Source: Kordia jejudonensis
GTDB lineage: Bacteria > Bacteroidota > Bacteroidia > Flavobacteriales > Flavobacteriaceae
Reading direction: 5' to 3'
Length of the DNA: 64,000 nucleotides
Assembly (NCBI RefSeq): GCF_001005315.1
Contig: NZ_LBMG01000027.1
Coordinates: 30,415-94,414, forward strand
Part shown: positions 36,239-45,889 of the stretch, one piece after another
How positions within the stretch are numbered: position 1 is the first letter of the stretch
Layout of the letters: every line of letters begins with the position of its first letter
Position numbers and translations under genes: made by a program
The notes under the pieces: model-generated
Told to the model about the DNA's origin: nothing
Seen by the model: only the letters and a program-made list of their open reading frames with translations
The model's database searches: none

Positions 36239-38575
36239 ATGCAGCAAGACATTCATCACTATATAAATCAGCTCAATGACGCGCAACGAGCGCCAACACT
36301 TCACAAAGATGGCGCGCTAATGGTCATAGCTGGTGCAGGTTCAGGAAAAACAAGAGTACTTACATATCGCATTGCGTATTTAATGAGTCAAGGCGTTGAT
36401 GCGTTCAATATTTTATCGCTCACATTTACCAACAAGGCAGCACGTGAAATGAAAAAGCGTATTACCGATATTGTTGGTGCTGAAGCTAAAAATTTATGGA
36501 TGGGAACATTCCATTCTATTTTTGCAAAAATTCTACGCTTTGAAGCAGATAAACTAGGTTATCCGAGCAACTTTACCATTTACGATACACAAGATTCTGA
36601 ACGACTAATTCGTTCGATTATCAAGGAAATGCAATTGGATAAAGATGTATACAAGTACAAACAAATTCGATCGCGTATTTCTTCGTTTAAGAATAATTTG
36701 ATTACGGTTCGTGCGTATTTTAATAATCCAGAATTGGTAGAAGCTGACGCAATGGCAAAACGTCCAAGAGTTGGCGAAATTTACAAAGAATATGTAGATC
36801 GATGTTTCAAAGCTGGCGCGATGGATTTTGATGATTTGTTATTGAGAACCAACGAATTACTAAATCGTTTTCCAGATGTATTGGCAAAATATCAGAATCG
36901 TTTTCGCTACATTCTGGTAGATGAGTATCAAGATACAAACCACTCACAGTATTTGATTGTAAAAGCTTTGGCAGATCGTTTTCAGAACATTTGTGTCGTT
37001 GGAGATGATTCACAAAGTATTTATGCGTTTCGTGGGGCAAACATCAACAATATTTTAAACTTTCAAAAAGATTATGATAATGTTGAAATGTATCGCTTGG
37101 AACAAAATTACCGTTCTACAAAAAATATTGTTGAAGCGGCAAACTCTGTTATTGAACATAACAAAACCAGACTTGATAAAGTAGTTTGGACAGCAAATGA
37201 CGAAGGAGGAAAAATAAAGGTAAACCGAAGCGTTACCGATGGGGAAGAAGGTCGTTTTGTAGCTGGTTCCATTTTTGAAACGAAGATGCGTGAGCAATTG
37301 CACAATGGCGATTTTGCTATTCTATATCGCACCAATGCACAATCAAGAGCAATGGAAGATGCCTTGCGTAAACGTGACATTCCGTACAGAATTTATGGAG
37401 GATTGTCATTCTATCAACGCAAGGAAATCAAAGATGTTTTGGCATATTTGCGTTTAATTGTAAATCCAAAAGATGAAGAAAGCTTAAAACGTGTGATCAA
37501 TTATCCAGCACGTGGAATTGGGCAAACTACAATTGACAAATTAGTCGTAGCTGCCAAACATTACGGACGTTCCATGTTTGAAGTGATGGAAAATATTTCT
37601 AAGATCGATCTCAAAATAAATAAAGGAACGAAGACAAAATTAGAAAACTTTGTAACGATGGTTAAAAGTTTTCAAATTATGAGTGAAGGTGCAAATGCAT
37701 TTGAATTAACAGCGCATGTGACCAAAAAAACAGGTTTAGTGCAAGAACTGAAAAAAGACGGAACGCCTGAAGGAATTGCACGAATTGAAAATATTGAAGA
37801 ATTACTGAATGGTATCAAAGATTTTGTAGAAGGACAAGTAGAAGTGGCAGATGCGACAGGTGCTTTGGCAGAATTTTTAGAAGATGTTGCGTTGGCAACG
37901 GATATGGATAATGACAAAGGCGATGATGATAGAGTGGCATTGATGACGATTCACTTGGCAAAAGGATTGGAGTTTCCGTACGTCTACATTGTTGGAATGG
38001 AAGAAGATTTATTTCCATCGGGAATGAGCATGAATACACGTAGCGAATTGGAAGAAGAACGCCGTTTATTCTATGTGGCGTTAACGCGCGCTGAAAAACA
38101 AGCATATCTGACTTATACGCAAAGTCGTTACCGTTGGGGAAAATTGGTCGATGCCGAACCAAGTCGTTTCATAGAAGAAATTGATGATAAATATTTAGAC
38201 TATATTACGCCAATTGATAATTATCGTTTCAAACCATTAATTGACAATGATATTTTTGGAGAAGTTGATAAAAGCAAGTTGCGTTTGCAAAAGCCAATCT
38301 CAGGAAGACCGCCAGTTGTGGGAAGTCCAACGCCTGAGCAAATTAGAAAATTACGAAAGTTAAAACCACAAACATCTGAAAGTTCAGCGCCAAGTCCAAG
38401 TTTATTTGATGGCGATTTGGCACCAGGAACAAAAGTAGAACACACACGATTTGGACGTGGAGAAATTTTACGAATTGAAGGAGTTGGTGGCGATAAAAAA
38501 GCAGAAATCAAATTTCAAGTCGGAGGCATTAAGAAATTATTGTTGCGTTTTGCGAAATTAAAAGTGCTTTCTTAA
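36239..38575 (+). CDS. UvrD/PcrA-type superfamily 1 DNA helicase
   Basis: A 778-aa 3'-5' helicase of typical length. Motifs: AGAGSGKTRVLTYRI (Walker A, about residues 31-45), LTFTNKAAREM, VDEYQDTN (Walker B), GDDSQSIYAFRGA, YRTNAQSRAMED and VALMTIHLAKGLEF with LFYVALTRAEK. A C-terminal Tudor-like segment (PGTKVEHTRFGRGEILRIEG) is as in PcrA. It functions in nucleotide-excision repair, replication restart and removal of protein from DNA. It is a single gene with a near-leaderless promoter. Confidence 0.94.
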   Translation: MQQDIHHYINQLNDAQRAPTLHKDGALMVIAGAGSGKTRVLTYRIAYLMSQGVDAFNILSLTFTNKAAREMKKRITDIVGAEAKNLWMGTFHSIFAKILRFEADKLGYPSNFTIYDTQDSERLIRSIIKEMQLDKDVYKYKQIRSRISSFKNNLITVRAYFNNPELVEADAMAKRPRVGEIYKEYVDRCFKAGAMDFDDLLLRTNELLNRFPDVLAKYQNRFRYILVDEYQDTNHSQYLIVKALADRFQNICVVGDDSQSIYAFRGANINNILNFQKDYDNVEMYRLEQNYRSTKNIVEAANSVIEHNKTRLDKVVWTANDEGGKIKVNRSVTDGEEGRFVAGSIFETKMREQLHNGDFAILYRTNAQSRAMEDALRKRDIPYRIYGGLSFYQRKEIKDVLAYLRLIVNPKDEESLKRVINYPARGIGQTTIDKLVVAAKHYGRSMFEVMENISKIDLKINKGTKTKLENFVTMVKSFQIMSEGANAFELTAHVTKKTGLVQELKKDGTPEGIARIENIEELLNGIKDFVEGQVEVADATGALAEFLEDVALATDMDNDKGDDDRVALMTIHLAKGLEFPYVYIVGMEEDLFPSGMSMNTRSELEEERRLFYVALTRAEKQAYLTYTQSRYRWGKLVDAEPSRFIEEIDDKYLDYITPIDNYRFKPLIDNDIFGEVDKSKLRLQKPISGRPPVVGSPTPEQIRKLRKLKPQTSESSAPSPSLFDGDLAPGTKVEHTRFGRGEILRIEGVGGDKKAEIKFQVGGIKKLLLRFAKLKVLS

Positions 38576-38613
38576 TTAAGAAAAATTATCATAATTTATA
38601 AGTAGTAGTTTTT

Positions 38614-39099
38614 TTATTTAGTAGTCAATTCCATGATCATTTGGGTAAAATAGGGAAAATAGATTCTTCCCCACATTGGTCGTTTATCAAAAAAGAACAC
38701 TTCTTTTGTTGTACGATTAATGACTACAGGAATCGTAAATGCTGCCCATTTTTTACCAGATTGTAGTTTTTTGCAATACGTTTAGGCTTCTTCGGAAACA
38801 TTGTCTGAAATTAGAATGCTAACTACACCAATTGCTGATTGAAAACCTCTTGGCCAACCATCGTATGCCGATTTGGTGTAAGTGAACGCTGATCTCAAAT
38901 GCTTTTCTATATATATGTTGGTAATTGGCATATCTCCGCAATCTGATGCTATAAAAAATGTATGTAACTGTGTTGCCATCCAACTCCATCGAAATTGTTT
39001 GTCATATCCAACAACAGAAGGCATATCATCTATAAGAACTGAATCAGAATAGAAAATAGATTTTTCTTGTAGTTTCTTTTTAAAAGAAGTTAAGTTCAT
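38614..39099 (-). pseudogene. Gene interrupted by an in-frame TAA
   Basis: From ATG 39099 the frame encodes 105 residues to a TAA at 38782-38784. The same frame then continues for 55 further sense codons to a TAA at 38614-38616, including WAAFTIPVVINRTTKEV and FFFDKRPMWGRIYFPYF. That continuation is too protein-like to be chance, so the gene seems to have one nonsense mutation (or a sequencing error) in an otherwise intact reading frame of about 161 codons. The family is not recognised. Sense-strand sequence just upstream (39105-39173) also looks like a coding remnant. Confidence 0.6.
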
Positions 39100-39104
39100 A
39101 GGTG

Positions 39105-39173
39105 TTATTGCTTCAATAATTCATCCAAGAATGTAACCATTTTTTCAAACTCAGCATTGGTAAATCCGCATTT
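39105..39173 (-). pseudogene. Possible 3' remnant of a second decayed gene
   Basis: About 22 codons, ending in TAA at 39105, read CGFTNAEFEKMVTFLDELLK, a plausible C-terminal helix, but an in-frame stop just upstream leaves no proper start. With the interrupted gene 6 nt away it suggests a decaying locus. The stretch is short, so this is weak. Confidence 0.25.
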
Positions 39174-39210
39174 TTATTCTTTACATTTCAAAAAAATCAC
39201 CAGAAGATAC

Positions 39211-39234
39211 AAATCCAAAAATCCAAAAATCCAA
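39211..39234 (-). repeat. Octamer tandem repeat 3' of the CBM48-like gene
   Basis: Three perfect AAATCCAA units on the plus strand (TTGGATTT on the coding strand) about 28 nt after the stop at 39262, then degenerate copies to about 39250. Confidence 0.75.
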
Positions 39235-39261
39235 CAGTCAAACCATCCAAATAAGTCCAGC

Positions 39262-40236
39262 CTATCGCACCATACAAACCGAATTGACATTGCCTTTGTA
39301 ATCGTATTCTTTGACAGGATTTGAAGGATCAAGAATCCATTGATTGTCTACAATAAATTTATATTGATGTTTCCCGCTAGGAAGTAGTATGGTAAATTTC
39401 CAGCCGTAATCGGTTTTAAACATTTTAAATCCGTCTTCCGACCAATCATTAAATGTTCCTGAAAGCAATACTTTTTTAGCATCTTGATAGCCGCGCAATT
39501 TAAATGTGTAATATGCTTTTACTTCTACAAGCGAATTGTATTCATTGAATTCGTTTTTAATTTTATTTGGATTGGCTTCATCCGTAATCCAAATGCCGTC
39601 CACAATAAATTTATATTGGTAAACTCCAGGCCGTAATTGAAGCGTAATAAACCAACCGTCATCCACTTTTTTGAGTTGAAATAACTGTTCGTCCCATTTA
39701 TTAAATGAACCCGCAAGAATCACTTTTTCAGCGTTTTGATAGCCTTTTAGGTAAAAAGAAGTATTTCCATCTTCCGATACAAACGCATTGTACATTTTTA
39801 AATTATACACATGCAAATCTTTCCCATATTTATCTTTTGCAGAAACAGTATTTTGAATAGTAGTATCTGGCTCCGCCCAAAATTGTTCATTGATGACAAA
39901 CTTAAATTCCCATGAAAATTCATCTGTAAAATCAGCAATCTTTTTACGAAACTCATAACGAAATTCGTCTAATTGCTTCATAATCCATTGGTCTTTTGCC
40001 CAATTGTTAAATTGACCAGAAACCGCTACATTTTTTATGATAATTGATTCATTTCCAATCGGAATACGTTCCTGAGTCACATCATCTGTAACTTCAAAAT
40101 AGTCACGTTTATCAAATGTGAAAATCACTTCGTCGCCTTCCAAATGATATCCTTTTGCCATTTCTTCCTGTGCAAATACAGTAGAAGTAATGAAAAGCAG
40201 TAGTACAATTACGATATGTTGTAAATTATTTTTCAA
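39262..40236 (-). CDS. Secreted protein with three CBM48/AMPK-beta-like glycogen-binding modules
   Basis: A 324-aa protein with a signal peptide (ITSTVFAQ). Three E-set modules follow, each with the pattern V..G.FN.W and later YKF(I/V)(V/I)(N/D)..W: GQFNNWAKDQ (about 73), GSFNKWDEQ (about 177) and GTFNDWSEDG (about 260). These resemble the glycogen/starch-binding domains of AMPK-beta and branching enzymes, but no catalytic domain is present. It probably binds an alpha-glucan in the periplasm or at the surface. The start is TTG, overlapping the TGA of the upstream protease gene, so the pair is coupled. Confidence 0.78.
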   Translation of the reverse strand: MKNNLQHIVIVLLLFITSTVFAQEEMAKGYHLEGDEVIFTFDKRDYFEVTDDVTQERIPIGNESIIIKNVAVSGQFNNWAKDQWIMKQLDEFRYEFRKKIADFTDEFSWEFKFVINEQFWAEPDTTIQNTVSAKDKYGKDLHVYNLKMYNAFVSEDGNTSFYLKGYQNAEKVILAGSFNKWDEQLFQLKKVDDGWFITLQLRPGVYQYKFIVDGIWITDEANPNKIKNEFNEYNSLVEVKAYYTFKLRGYQDAKKVLLSGTFNDWSEDGFKMFKTDYGWKFTILLPSGKHQYKFIVDNQWILDPSNPVKEYDYKGNVNSVCMVR

Positions 40237-41201
40237 GGTTTAAATATAGGCGATTTTATAAAATATATTTTTTCTTTTTTGTAATTAATGATCGTACGTT
40301 TATATTTCAAGAATTCGTACCCCAAAACGCCGTCAACCGAAGTTCCATAAGCTTCTCGCATTTTGCGAAGATTGGTAATAACCGTGTACATTGGTCCAAC
40401 ACCTTGTGTTTTACTCATTCGGAAATTATACAATTTTCCTGCCAAAACCTTTATTTTTCGATTTCCAGCACCAATAAGAGATAAGGTACGCATTGGACGA
40501 AAATTTTTCAATATTTTTTTATGACTGTTTTTATTCAATTGATTGAATTCTGCGCCAGTATCCAATGCAAAACGTACTTTTTTATCGTTAATCGTGCCTG
40601 AAATCACAATGGTATGTTTTTTCAATTCAAAATCTAAACTGTCTGAAAGTTCTTCGGCATATACTTTCGTGTCAAGTCGATTTCCATGTGTATCTAACTT
40701 TGTCAGTGTAATTTGATTTAGGTATAAATCGATAAAAATTTCGTAATCTTTTAAAATATTATAACCAATAATACCTAACAAGTGCATTTTCTTGCTTTTT
40801 TCGATATGTGACAAATCAATAACGTCCGATTTCTTATCTTTTAGACTGAATGTCGATAGAATAAACTCGCTCAACTTGCGTTCATATGGCTGATCGATAA
40901 TACGCGTAACGCCCGTTGTTTTGGTTCTTTTCTTTGTTAAAAATTGTCCTTTAGGAAAATGATTTTTATTTAAAATCAACGTTTCTGAACCTGTATCGAT
41001 GATAAAATCGCCTTTTTGATTGAGAAATTCGGCTTCAACTACAATAAGTTGATCAATGACTTTAAACGGAATTCGTGCAGTGTAATGGTTTAAAAATTCG
41101 GCTTCGGGAAACAGAATTTCAACCGAAGTATCATCTTCTGTAGCGTGCAAATTGGCAATGCACAGCAACAGCACGATCGTGGTTTGTATTAATTTTTTCA
41201 T
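40233..41201 (-). CDS. Retropepsin-like (clan AA) aspartic protease
   Basis: A 322-aa protein with a signal peptide (CIANLHA) and two aspartic-protease halves, each with an active-site motif: FIIDTGSETLIL (about residue 68) and FALDTGAEFNQL (about 213). Supporting hydrophobic motifs are LLGIIGYNIL and VDGVLGYEFL. It is probably a periplasmic protease. It is coupled by a 4-nt overlap to the triple glycan-binding protein, suggesting that one processes or anchors the other; that link is inferred. Confidence 0.8.
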   Translation of the reverse strand: MKKLIQTTIVLLLCIANLHATEDDTSVEILFPEAEFLNHYTARIPFKVIDQLIVVEAEFLNQKGDFIIDTGSETLILNKNHFPKGQFLTKKRTKTTGVTRIIDQPYERKLSEFILSTFSLKDKKSDVIDLSHIEKSKKMHLLGIIGYNILKDYEIFIDLYLNQITLTKLDTHGNRLDTKVYAEELSDSLDFELKKHTIVISGTINDKKVRFALDTGAEFNQLNKNSHKKILKNFRPMRTLSLIGAGNRKIKVLAGKLYNFRMSKTQGVGPMYTVITNLRKMREAYGTSVDGVLGYEFLKYKRTIINYKKEKIYFIKSPIFKP

Positions 41202-41336
41202 GGTTGATTGATTGATGATGATACTATATAGACGATCTTTTTCGGAATTTGTTGCAGTTTATCGCACTTATTTTTGAAATAGCGAATCATCTATGAGATA
41301 CTCAATCAAGTTCAACAAGACGAAATCGTATTTCTA

Positions 41337-41394
41337 TGTCAGTTCGAGCGCAGTCGAGAACTACTTTAGCATCTCGACTGCGCTCGATGTGACA
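41337..41394. repeat. REP-like palindrome
   Basis: A perfect 15-bp stem, CGAGCGCAGTCGAGA (41345-41359) with its complement at 41372-41386, is extended on both sides by an imperfect TGTCA/TGACA pair. I remember this CGAGCGCAGTCGAG core as dispersed in many flavobacterial genomes. It has no T-run and is richer in G+C than its surroundings. Confidence 0.7.
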
Positions 41395-41404
41395 TTACAG
41401 ACCT

Positions 41405-41501
41405 AAAAGCAAAGCGCCCTAGCACCGAAATCCCAAAACCCAAAAGCAAAACTCCCTAGCACCGAAAACCCAAGACCCAAAAGCAAAGCGTCCTAAAACC
41501 C
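41405..41501 (-). repeat. 37-nt tandem repeat 3' of the VIT/vWA gene
   Basis: 2.6 copies of a 37-nt unit: 41405-41441, 41442-41478 and a partial copy at 41479-41501. Copies 1 and 2 differ at a few positions. It contains AAAACCCAAGACCCAAAA (41465-41482), found again exactly at 54571-54588. Confidence 0.8.
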
Positions 41502-41503
41502 AA

Positions 41504-44500
41504 TCAAATACTCAACTTCGCAACAATTTGTTGATCTTTTGATTTTGTCAATCGAATGATTTTGACTTCTTTGGTTTGTTTTTCAGTTCCAAAATACGTG
41601 TACAAAGTCACTTTCATAAATGTTGGATTTTCCACTTTTTGATAGCGGTCGCCAAAGTATTTTATCTTCACAAAATAGTTGCCCTTGATGGCGTTTTTTA
41701 GTGTAAATTCTTCTGGACCAAAACCTTGTGTCATATCTTTCGATATTATTCCACCAATATTAGTTTTCGTATGTTGATACGAACATTCTTCCAAATTAGG
41801 ATCAATTATGTGTAAGTCAATATCTGTATCGTTATGATTCCAATCAACCACAACACGTACGTCAAATGTTTCAATTTTTGGATCAATTTTTAACGAATCA
41901 AGCGCACTTGTGTCCAAATCGTCTTTGTATTTTTTGACTAAATCATTGAGTTCATGCGTTACAATAGAATTCAAACCTTGAAAATTACGTCTTTGGGTAT
42001 TTTTATAAATTTTCCCAGAAAGAATATGCTCGTACAAATCAAACGCTTTTTGACATTCGCCTACATTTTCATGTGCAATTGCCAAATCACGGTACGATTG
42101 TACATCTTCTGTGCGTAATTCTAACACGCGTTTGAATATGAATAATGCCAAATTGTGTTGATCGCTTGCTTGGAGCTGATATCCAAAAACTTTCAATAAT
42201 TCGTAATTGTCAAAATCGGTTTCGGCAATGTTTGATACGATTCGATCTGCATATGAAATCGCATTGAAATGATTTTTGAAAAAATTAGAAACATCTACAA
42301 AGTAGGCAGGAGTTTGTTCGTATTTTTTACGCTGAATTAAATAAAAATAGTATGCTTCTTCTTTGGTATTAAACCCTGATAATTCTTTTATATATCGCGT
42401 TTTTAAGGTTTGATCGACAATTTTAAGTTTTCCTTTGTACTTAGTAAAATTGATGGTATTTCTTGGCTCCGTTTGCTGTTGTTGACTGCTACTAACTGTT
42501 TGTTGTGAAATTTGTCCGTTAGCATCAATAGAAAGTATAATTGGTAAATTGTAACGAACGGCTACATTTTCTCCACGCTCTTTTCCTGGTGTCATTTGTG
42601 GTAATAAACGCAGGATACGCTTTACTTCTTCAGAAATATCTTCATGTGGCGAACGCACCAAAATTGTATCAACAGTACCTTGCTCATTAATGGTAAATAA
42701 TGCATTAATACGTTTTCTTCCTGAAGGTAAATTGAGTTTATTTACAATATTTTTATTAAAATTATCCGTTACATGTTTTCGGATTTTTTCAGCAAAACAT
42801 TGTTTTTGCTCATTTTTATTCGCTTTTGATTCACAATCAGGAAATATAGGCGCTTCTTCTACACTCGAAAATGGAATTTCTTCTTCAAGATTTTCGTCAA
42901 ATTCTTCGACATTTGATGCTGTATTTTCGATTGTCGTGAAGTTAAATGTTCTTGATTCTATAACCATATTTTCACTAATCGTGATTTCTTCGCTAAACTG
43001 GTTCATACGGTCAAACGCTCTCTCATTATCTTCTACGGCATTTATTTGAATCGGTTGGTAATTTGGATTTTTCTTCTTGCGAATGGCGATATCTGCCATA
43101 ATTTTGTTGTATTCATCTAACAACTCAGCTGGTGGCTCAATCTCGTAACGGATATAATCCATCACTTCTTCTAGGACAATCAATGAAGTATAATCGGTAA
43201 CCAAACCGTAAGTTGTCGCAAGCTTTATGATTTCAGCTTTGTTTGCTTTTATATCTTTTTGTAAATAGGCAAGCTTTTTTTGTGCCCACATGCGTGGAAT
43301 TCCCGAAACATTTGTCTGTGCATCTTTAAAATGTAAAATAACAGTTTCCTCAGTTGTAGTTCCGTGTCCGAAATTTAAAATAATACTATCATCATTTTGT
43401 ATATTTCTTCCAGCAATAGCGAAGGTGTTTTCTACAATTTGAGGAGTATTCGGATATATTTCAAGTTGGTTAGAATTTGACGAAAACCCTAGGAATTTAT
43501 AAGTTTCATATTTAATATTCGCAAAAGCTTCCAGTGCCGTTTTTGCGCTCAAATTTATATACATTCCGTTGCTAGTTTCTGCGAGTTTTTTCAAACTTGT
43601 ATGATTCGCTTTTACCAAGCTATTTAATACAATTATAGGTGTTTTTGCGTCAGGATGTATGGCACTTAATGATTGAATTCCATCGGAAAATAACAACACA
43701 AGATCCGATTGTTTTAATTCCGATTTTAAAATTTGATAACTTGTACCGCCATCGTAAATAGTTTGTTGAATTTCGTTTTTTAAATCATTCCAATTTCCGT
43801 TTCGGATATCAAACACTGTTTCGGTTAACACAACATTGCTAAACGATTTAAAATGTACTTTTACATTGTCTACATATGAAAAATAACTTGCTAAAACGTC
43901 AAGTTCTTTCTCAATATCACGTTCTTCCATAGAAAGTGAAGCATCCCATAATAGGGTAATTTCAGAAGCTTTTTTACGAATTCTTTTCTTAGGATTCAAA
44001 ATAAGATGTCCATAAAAATAGTCTTGTGAAAGAAACAATTTTTTTGTGTCAGTTGATGTTGGAACTTTGATTAAAATACTTTTGTTAGCAATATAATTTG
44101 ACTTAGTAATGCTCGTTTTAAAATTGCGCTTCCAGTTTTTAAAGTTCAATCCAGTAGCATTTCCTTTTTCAATTATGGGTGTAGTTTCCTGTTCAAAGGC
44201 AGTAATTGTCAGTTTGAAGGTATCTAATTCGTTTTCAAAATGCAGTGGCAAATCATAATAATAACCATCTTTTTTATAGATCAAATCTTGTTCATACGCC
44301 AGCACAACACGTTTGTATCCTTTTGCAGGAATAGGGTAAATACGCGCTTTGTAGTTATTTCCTGTGCCTTTTTCAAGCAAAGCAGGATCAACTCTGCGGC
44401 GAACGACTTCTTCAAAGGCAATTCTCCCTAACTCCTTATCTACCACTACGGCTTCTCGAAGTTTTCCGTTGACATCTAAAGCAAAACGAGACACTTCTGC

Positions 44501-44725
44501 ATTCATGCCAAGCGGAAAAGATAATTCGCCTTCTAATACTTGATTTTTTGGATTGTAATACAACATGTCAAACGTTGTAACGGCTTTGCTTCCAATAATT
44601 TCTACAGTAATATCTACAGAAGAAAGTCCAACTTGAGTTTTGCCCACTTTGAGAATTGGGACTTGTTGTGCAGTACTATTTGCGGTAAAAAATAGTAACA
44701 ACACGAATGGTACTAGTGTTTTCAT
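41504..44725 (-). CDS. Large secreted VIT-vWA-TonB_C-TPR-DUF2135 protein
   Basis: A 1073-aa protein with a signal peptide (FTANSTAQ). Domains in order: VIT-like (about 20-150); a von Willebrand A domain with the MIDAS motif DASLSME (about 250); a TonB C-terminal-like segment (about 675-760, ALFTINEQGTVDTILVRSPHE); TPR-like helices (about 845-940, YRDLAIAHENVGECQKAFDLYEH); and DUF2135 (about 960-1065, RVVVDWNHNDTDIDLHIIDP). VIT-vWA proteins bind ligands in a metal-dependent way; the TonB_C insert is not usual in them. No enzyme motif is seen. It probably acts in the periplasm or at the surface as a scaffold. Confidence 0.8.
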   Translation of the reverse strand: MKTLVPFVLLLFFTANSTAQQVPILKVGKTQVGLSSVDITVEIIGSKAVTTFDMLYYNPKNQVLEGELSFPLGMNAEVSRFALDVNGKLREAVVVDKELGRIAFEEVVRRRVDPALLEKGTGNNYKARIYPIPAKGYKRVVLAYEQDLIYKKDGYYYDLPLHFENELDTFKLTITAFEQETTPIIEKGNATGLNFKNWKRNFKTSITKSNYIANKSILIKVPTSTDTKKLFLSQDYFYGHLILNPKKRIRKKASEITLLWDASLSMEERDIEKELDVLASYFSYVDNVKVHFKSFSNVVLTETVFDIRNGNWNDLKNEIQQTIYDGGTSYQILKSELKQSDLVLLFSDGIQSLSAIHPDAKTPIIVLNSLVKANHTSLKKLAETSNGMYINLSAKTALEAFANIKYETYKFLGFSSNSNQLEIYPNTPQIVENTFAIAGRNIQNDDSIILNFGHGTTTEETVILHFKDAQTNVSGIPRMWAQKKLAYLQKDIKANKAEIIKLATTYGLVTDYTSLIVLEEVMDYIRYEIEPPAELLDEYNKIMADIAIRKKKNPNYQPIQINAVEDNERAFDRMNQFSEEITISENMVIESRTFNFTTIENTASNVEEFDENLEEEIPFSSVEEAPIFPDCESKANKNEQKQCFAEKIRKHVTDNFNKNIVNKLNLPSGRKRINALFTINEQGTVDTILVRSPHEDISEEVKRILRLLPQMTPGKERGENVAVRYNLPIILSIDANGQISQQTVSSSQQQQTEPRNTINFTKYKGKLKIVDQTLKTRYIKELSGFNTKEEAYYFYLIQRKKYEQTPAYFVDVSNFFKNHFNAISYADRIVSNIAETDFDNYELLKVFGYQLQASDQHNLALFIFKRVLELRTEDVQSYRDLAIAHENVGECQKAFDLYEHILSGKIYKNTQRRNFQGLNSIVTHELNDLVKKYKDDLDTSALDSLKIDPKIETFDVRVVVDWNHNDTDIDLHIIDPNLEECSYQHTKTNIGGIISKDMTQGFGPEEFTLKNAIKGNYFVKIKYFGDRYQKVENPTFMKVTLYTYFGTEKQTKEVKIIRLTKSKDQQIVAKLSI

Positions 44726-44850
44726 AAAAATCGGTTTTGAGACTAAATATTAGCTATTTTTATCAATTTTTATACCGTTTTTAGAAAATTTTAAGAAATA
44801 CAGATTTCTGAAAGAAACTCATTTCAATTAGTTGGTACGTAATACTTTTT

Positions 44851-44898
44851 CAATCATTCAATCATTCAATCATTGAATCTTTTAATCATTCAATCTTT
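44851..44898 (-). repeat. Octamer tandem repeat 3' of the esterase gene
   Basis: Six consecutive 8-nt units on the plus strand (CAATCATT three times, then GAATCTTT, TAATCATT, CAATCTTT), ending 12 nt before the stop codon of the minus-strand gene. The coding-strand unit is AATGATTG. Confidence 0.85.
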
Positions 44899-44909
44899 CA
44901 ATTCCAATA

Positions 44910-45779
44910 TCAATGATGCGCTGCAACAAATGCTTTAAACTTCGTCCACGTATCTAATGCATTTGCGCCAACCCAACCATGACCTTCATTTGGATAGAAA
45001 ACAAAACTGTGTGTGACACCTAAAAGTAGTAACTTATCGCTTAAATCCATTCCTTGTGAGTTCGGAATCAACGGATCTTGTCCGCCATAAAATAAAATTG
45101 TTGGTGGTGCGTCATCTGTAACTTTATGAAAAGGACTAAAGTTTTCTAAAAAAGGCACTACGACATCCATTCCTAACAAATCTATATATGCCTGAATTGT
45201 TGGATCAGCATTATTCAAATAGGCTGCATCTGCCAAATTCGTTGGTCCAACAATACTTGCGACCATATTTACATTGGCTTGTGCATCGTAGTCATAACTC
45301 CAAAGCATCGATAAATGCGCGCCAGCACTCGTACCTAAAAAACCATACTCTTCCGAAATGATATATTCTTCATTCTTGGCTTTCAAGTCATTAATAATCG
45401 TTGTAATATCTTCCAATTGCATCGGAAATGGAGAAGTAGTATCATCTGCCAAACGGTAATTAATATTCACAACCGCATACTCAGGCAAATCGGTTTGCAT
45501 TAATTCAACAAAACTTGACATATCTGATTTATCGCCCGAAGTCCAACCGCCGCCATGCACCAAAATCATCACTTTAGTCGACAAGGTTCTATTTTGTGGT
45601 AAATAAATATCATATGTTTGATCGCTGTCAGCACCGTACGAAACATTTAGTAACGTACGTGCTTCCACGGTAGTTTCATCTGTGGGAGTTGTGGTAAAAA
45701 CGGTATCGTTATCTTGCGAACAGGCAACAGTAAACAAGATGAATACGATTGCAATACCTGCGTAGAATGATTTTTTCAT
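44910..45779 (-). CDS. Alpha/beta-hydrolase lipoprotein (carboxylesterase-like)
   Basis: The start is at the Met at 45779, which gives a clean lipoprotein signal (FILFTVACSQDND). The 289-aa product has the oxyanion motif HGGGWTSGDKSD, the nucleophile elbow GTSAGAH, a catalytic Asp in YGGQDPLIP and a His in NEGHGW. It belongs to the esterase/lipase group with an HGGG loop (BD-FAE/Aes-like). It probably hydrolyses short esters outside the inner membrane. The open frame extends 13 codons further, but that part has no signal-peptide logic. Confidence 0.87.
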   Translation of the reverse strand: MKKSFYAGIAIVFILFTVACSQDNDTVFTTTPTDETTVEARTLLNVSYGADSDQTYDIYLPQNRTLSTKVMILVHGGGWTSGDKSDMSSFVELMQTDLPEYAVVNINYRLADDTTSPFPMQLEDITTIINDLKAKNEEYIISEEYGFLGTSAGAHLSMLWSYDYDAQANVNMVASIVGPTNLADAAYLNNADPTIQAYIDLLGMDVVVPFLENFSPFHKVTDDAPPTILFYGGQDPLIPNSQGMDLSDKLLLLGVTHSFVFYPNEGHGWVGANALDTWTKFKAFVAAHH

Positions 45780-45889
45780 AAAAATTGGTTTTACTACTAA
45801 TGCAAACGCAATATCCAAAAAAAAAGTATACCGATTTCTTAATTTTGACTTAAATTTTCAACGTATAATGATTGTGAAAATTACTTAAA

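Noticed and set aside
38566..38584. Palindrome around the helicase stop codon (TTTCTTAATTAAGAAA)
   Set aside because: AT-only character apart from one C/G pair and no T-run; likely to arise by chance in this AT-rich genome.
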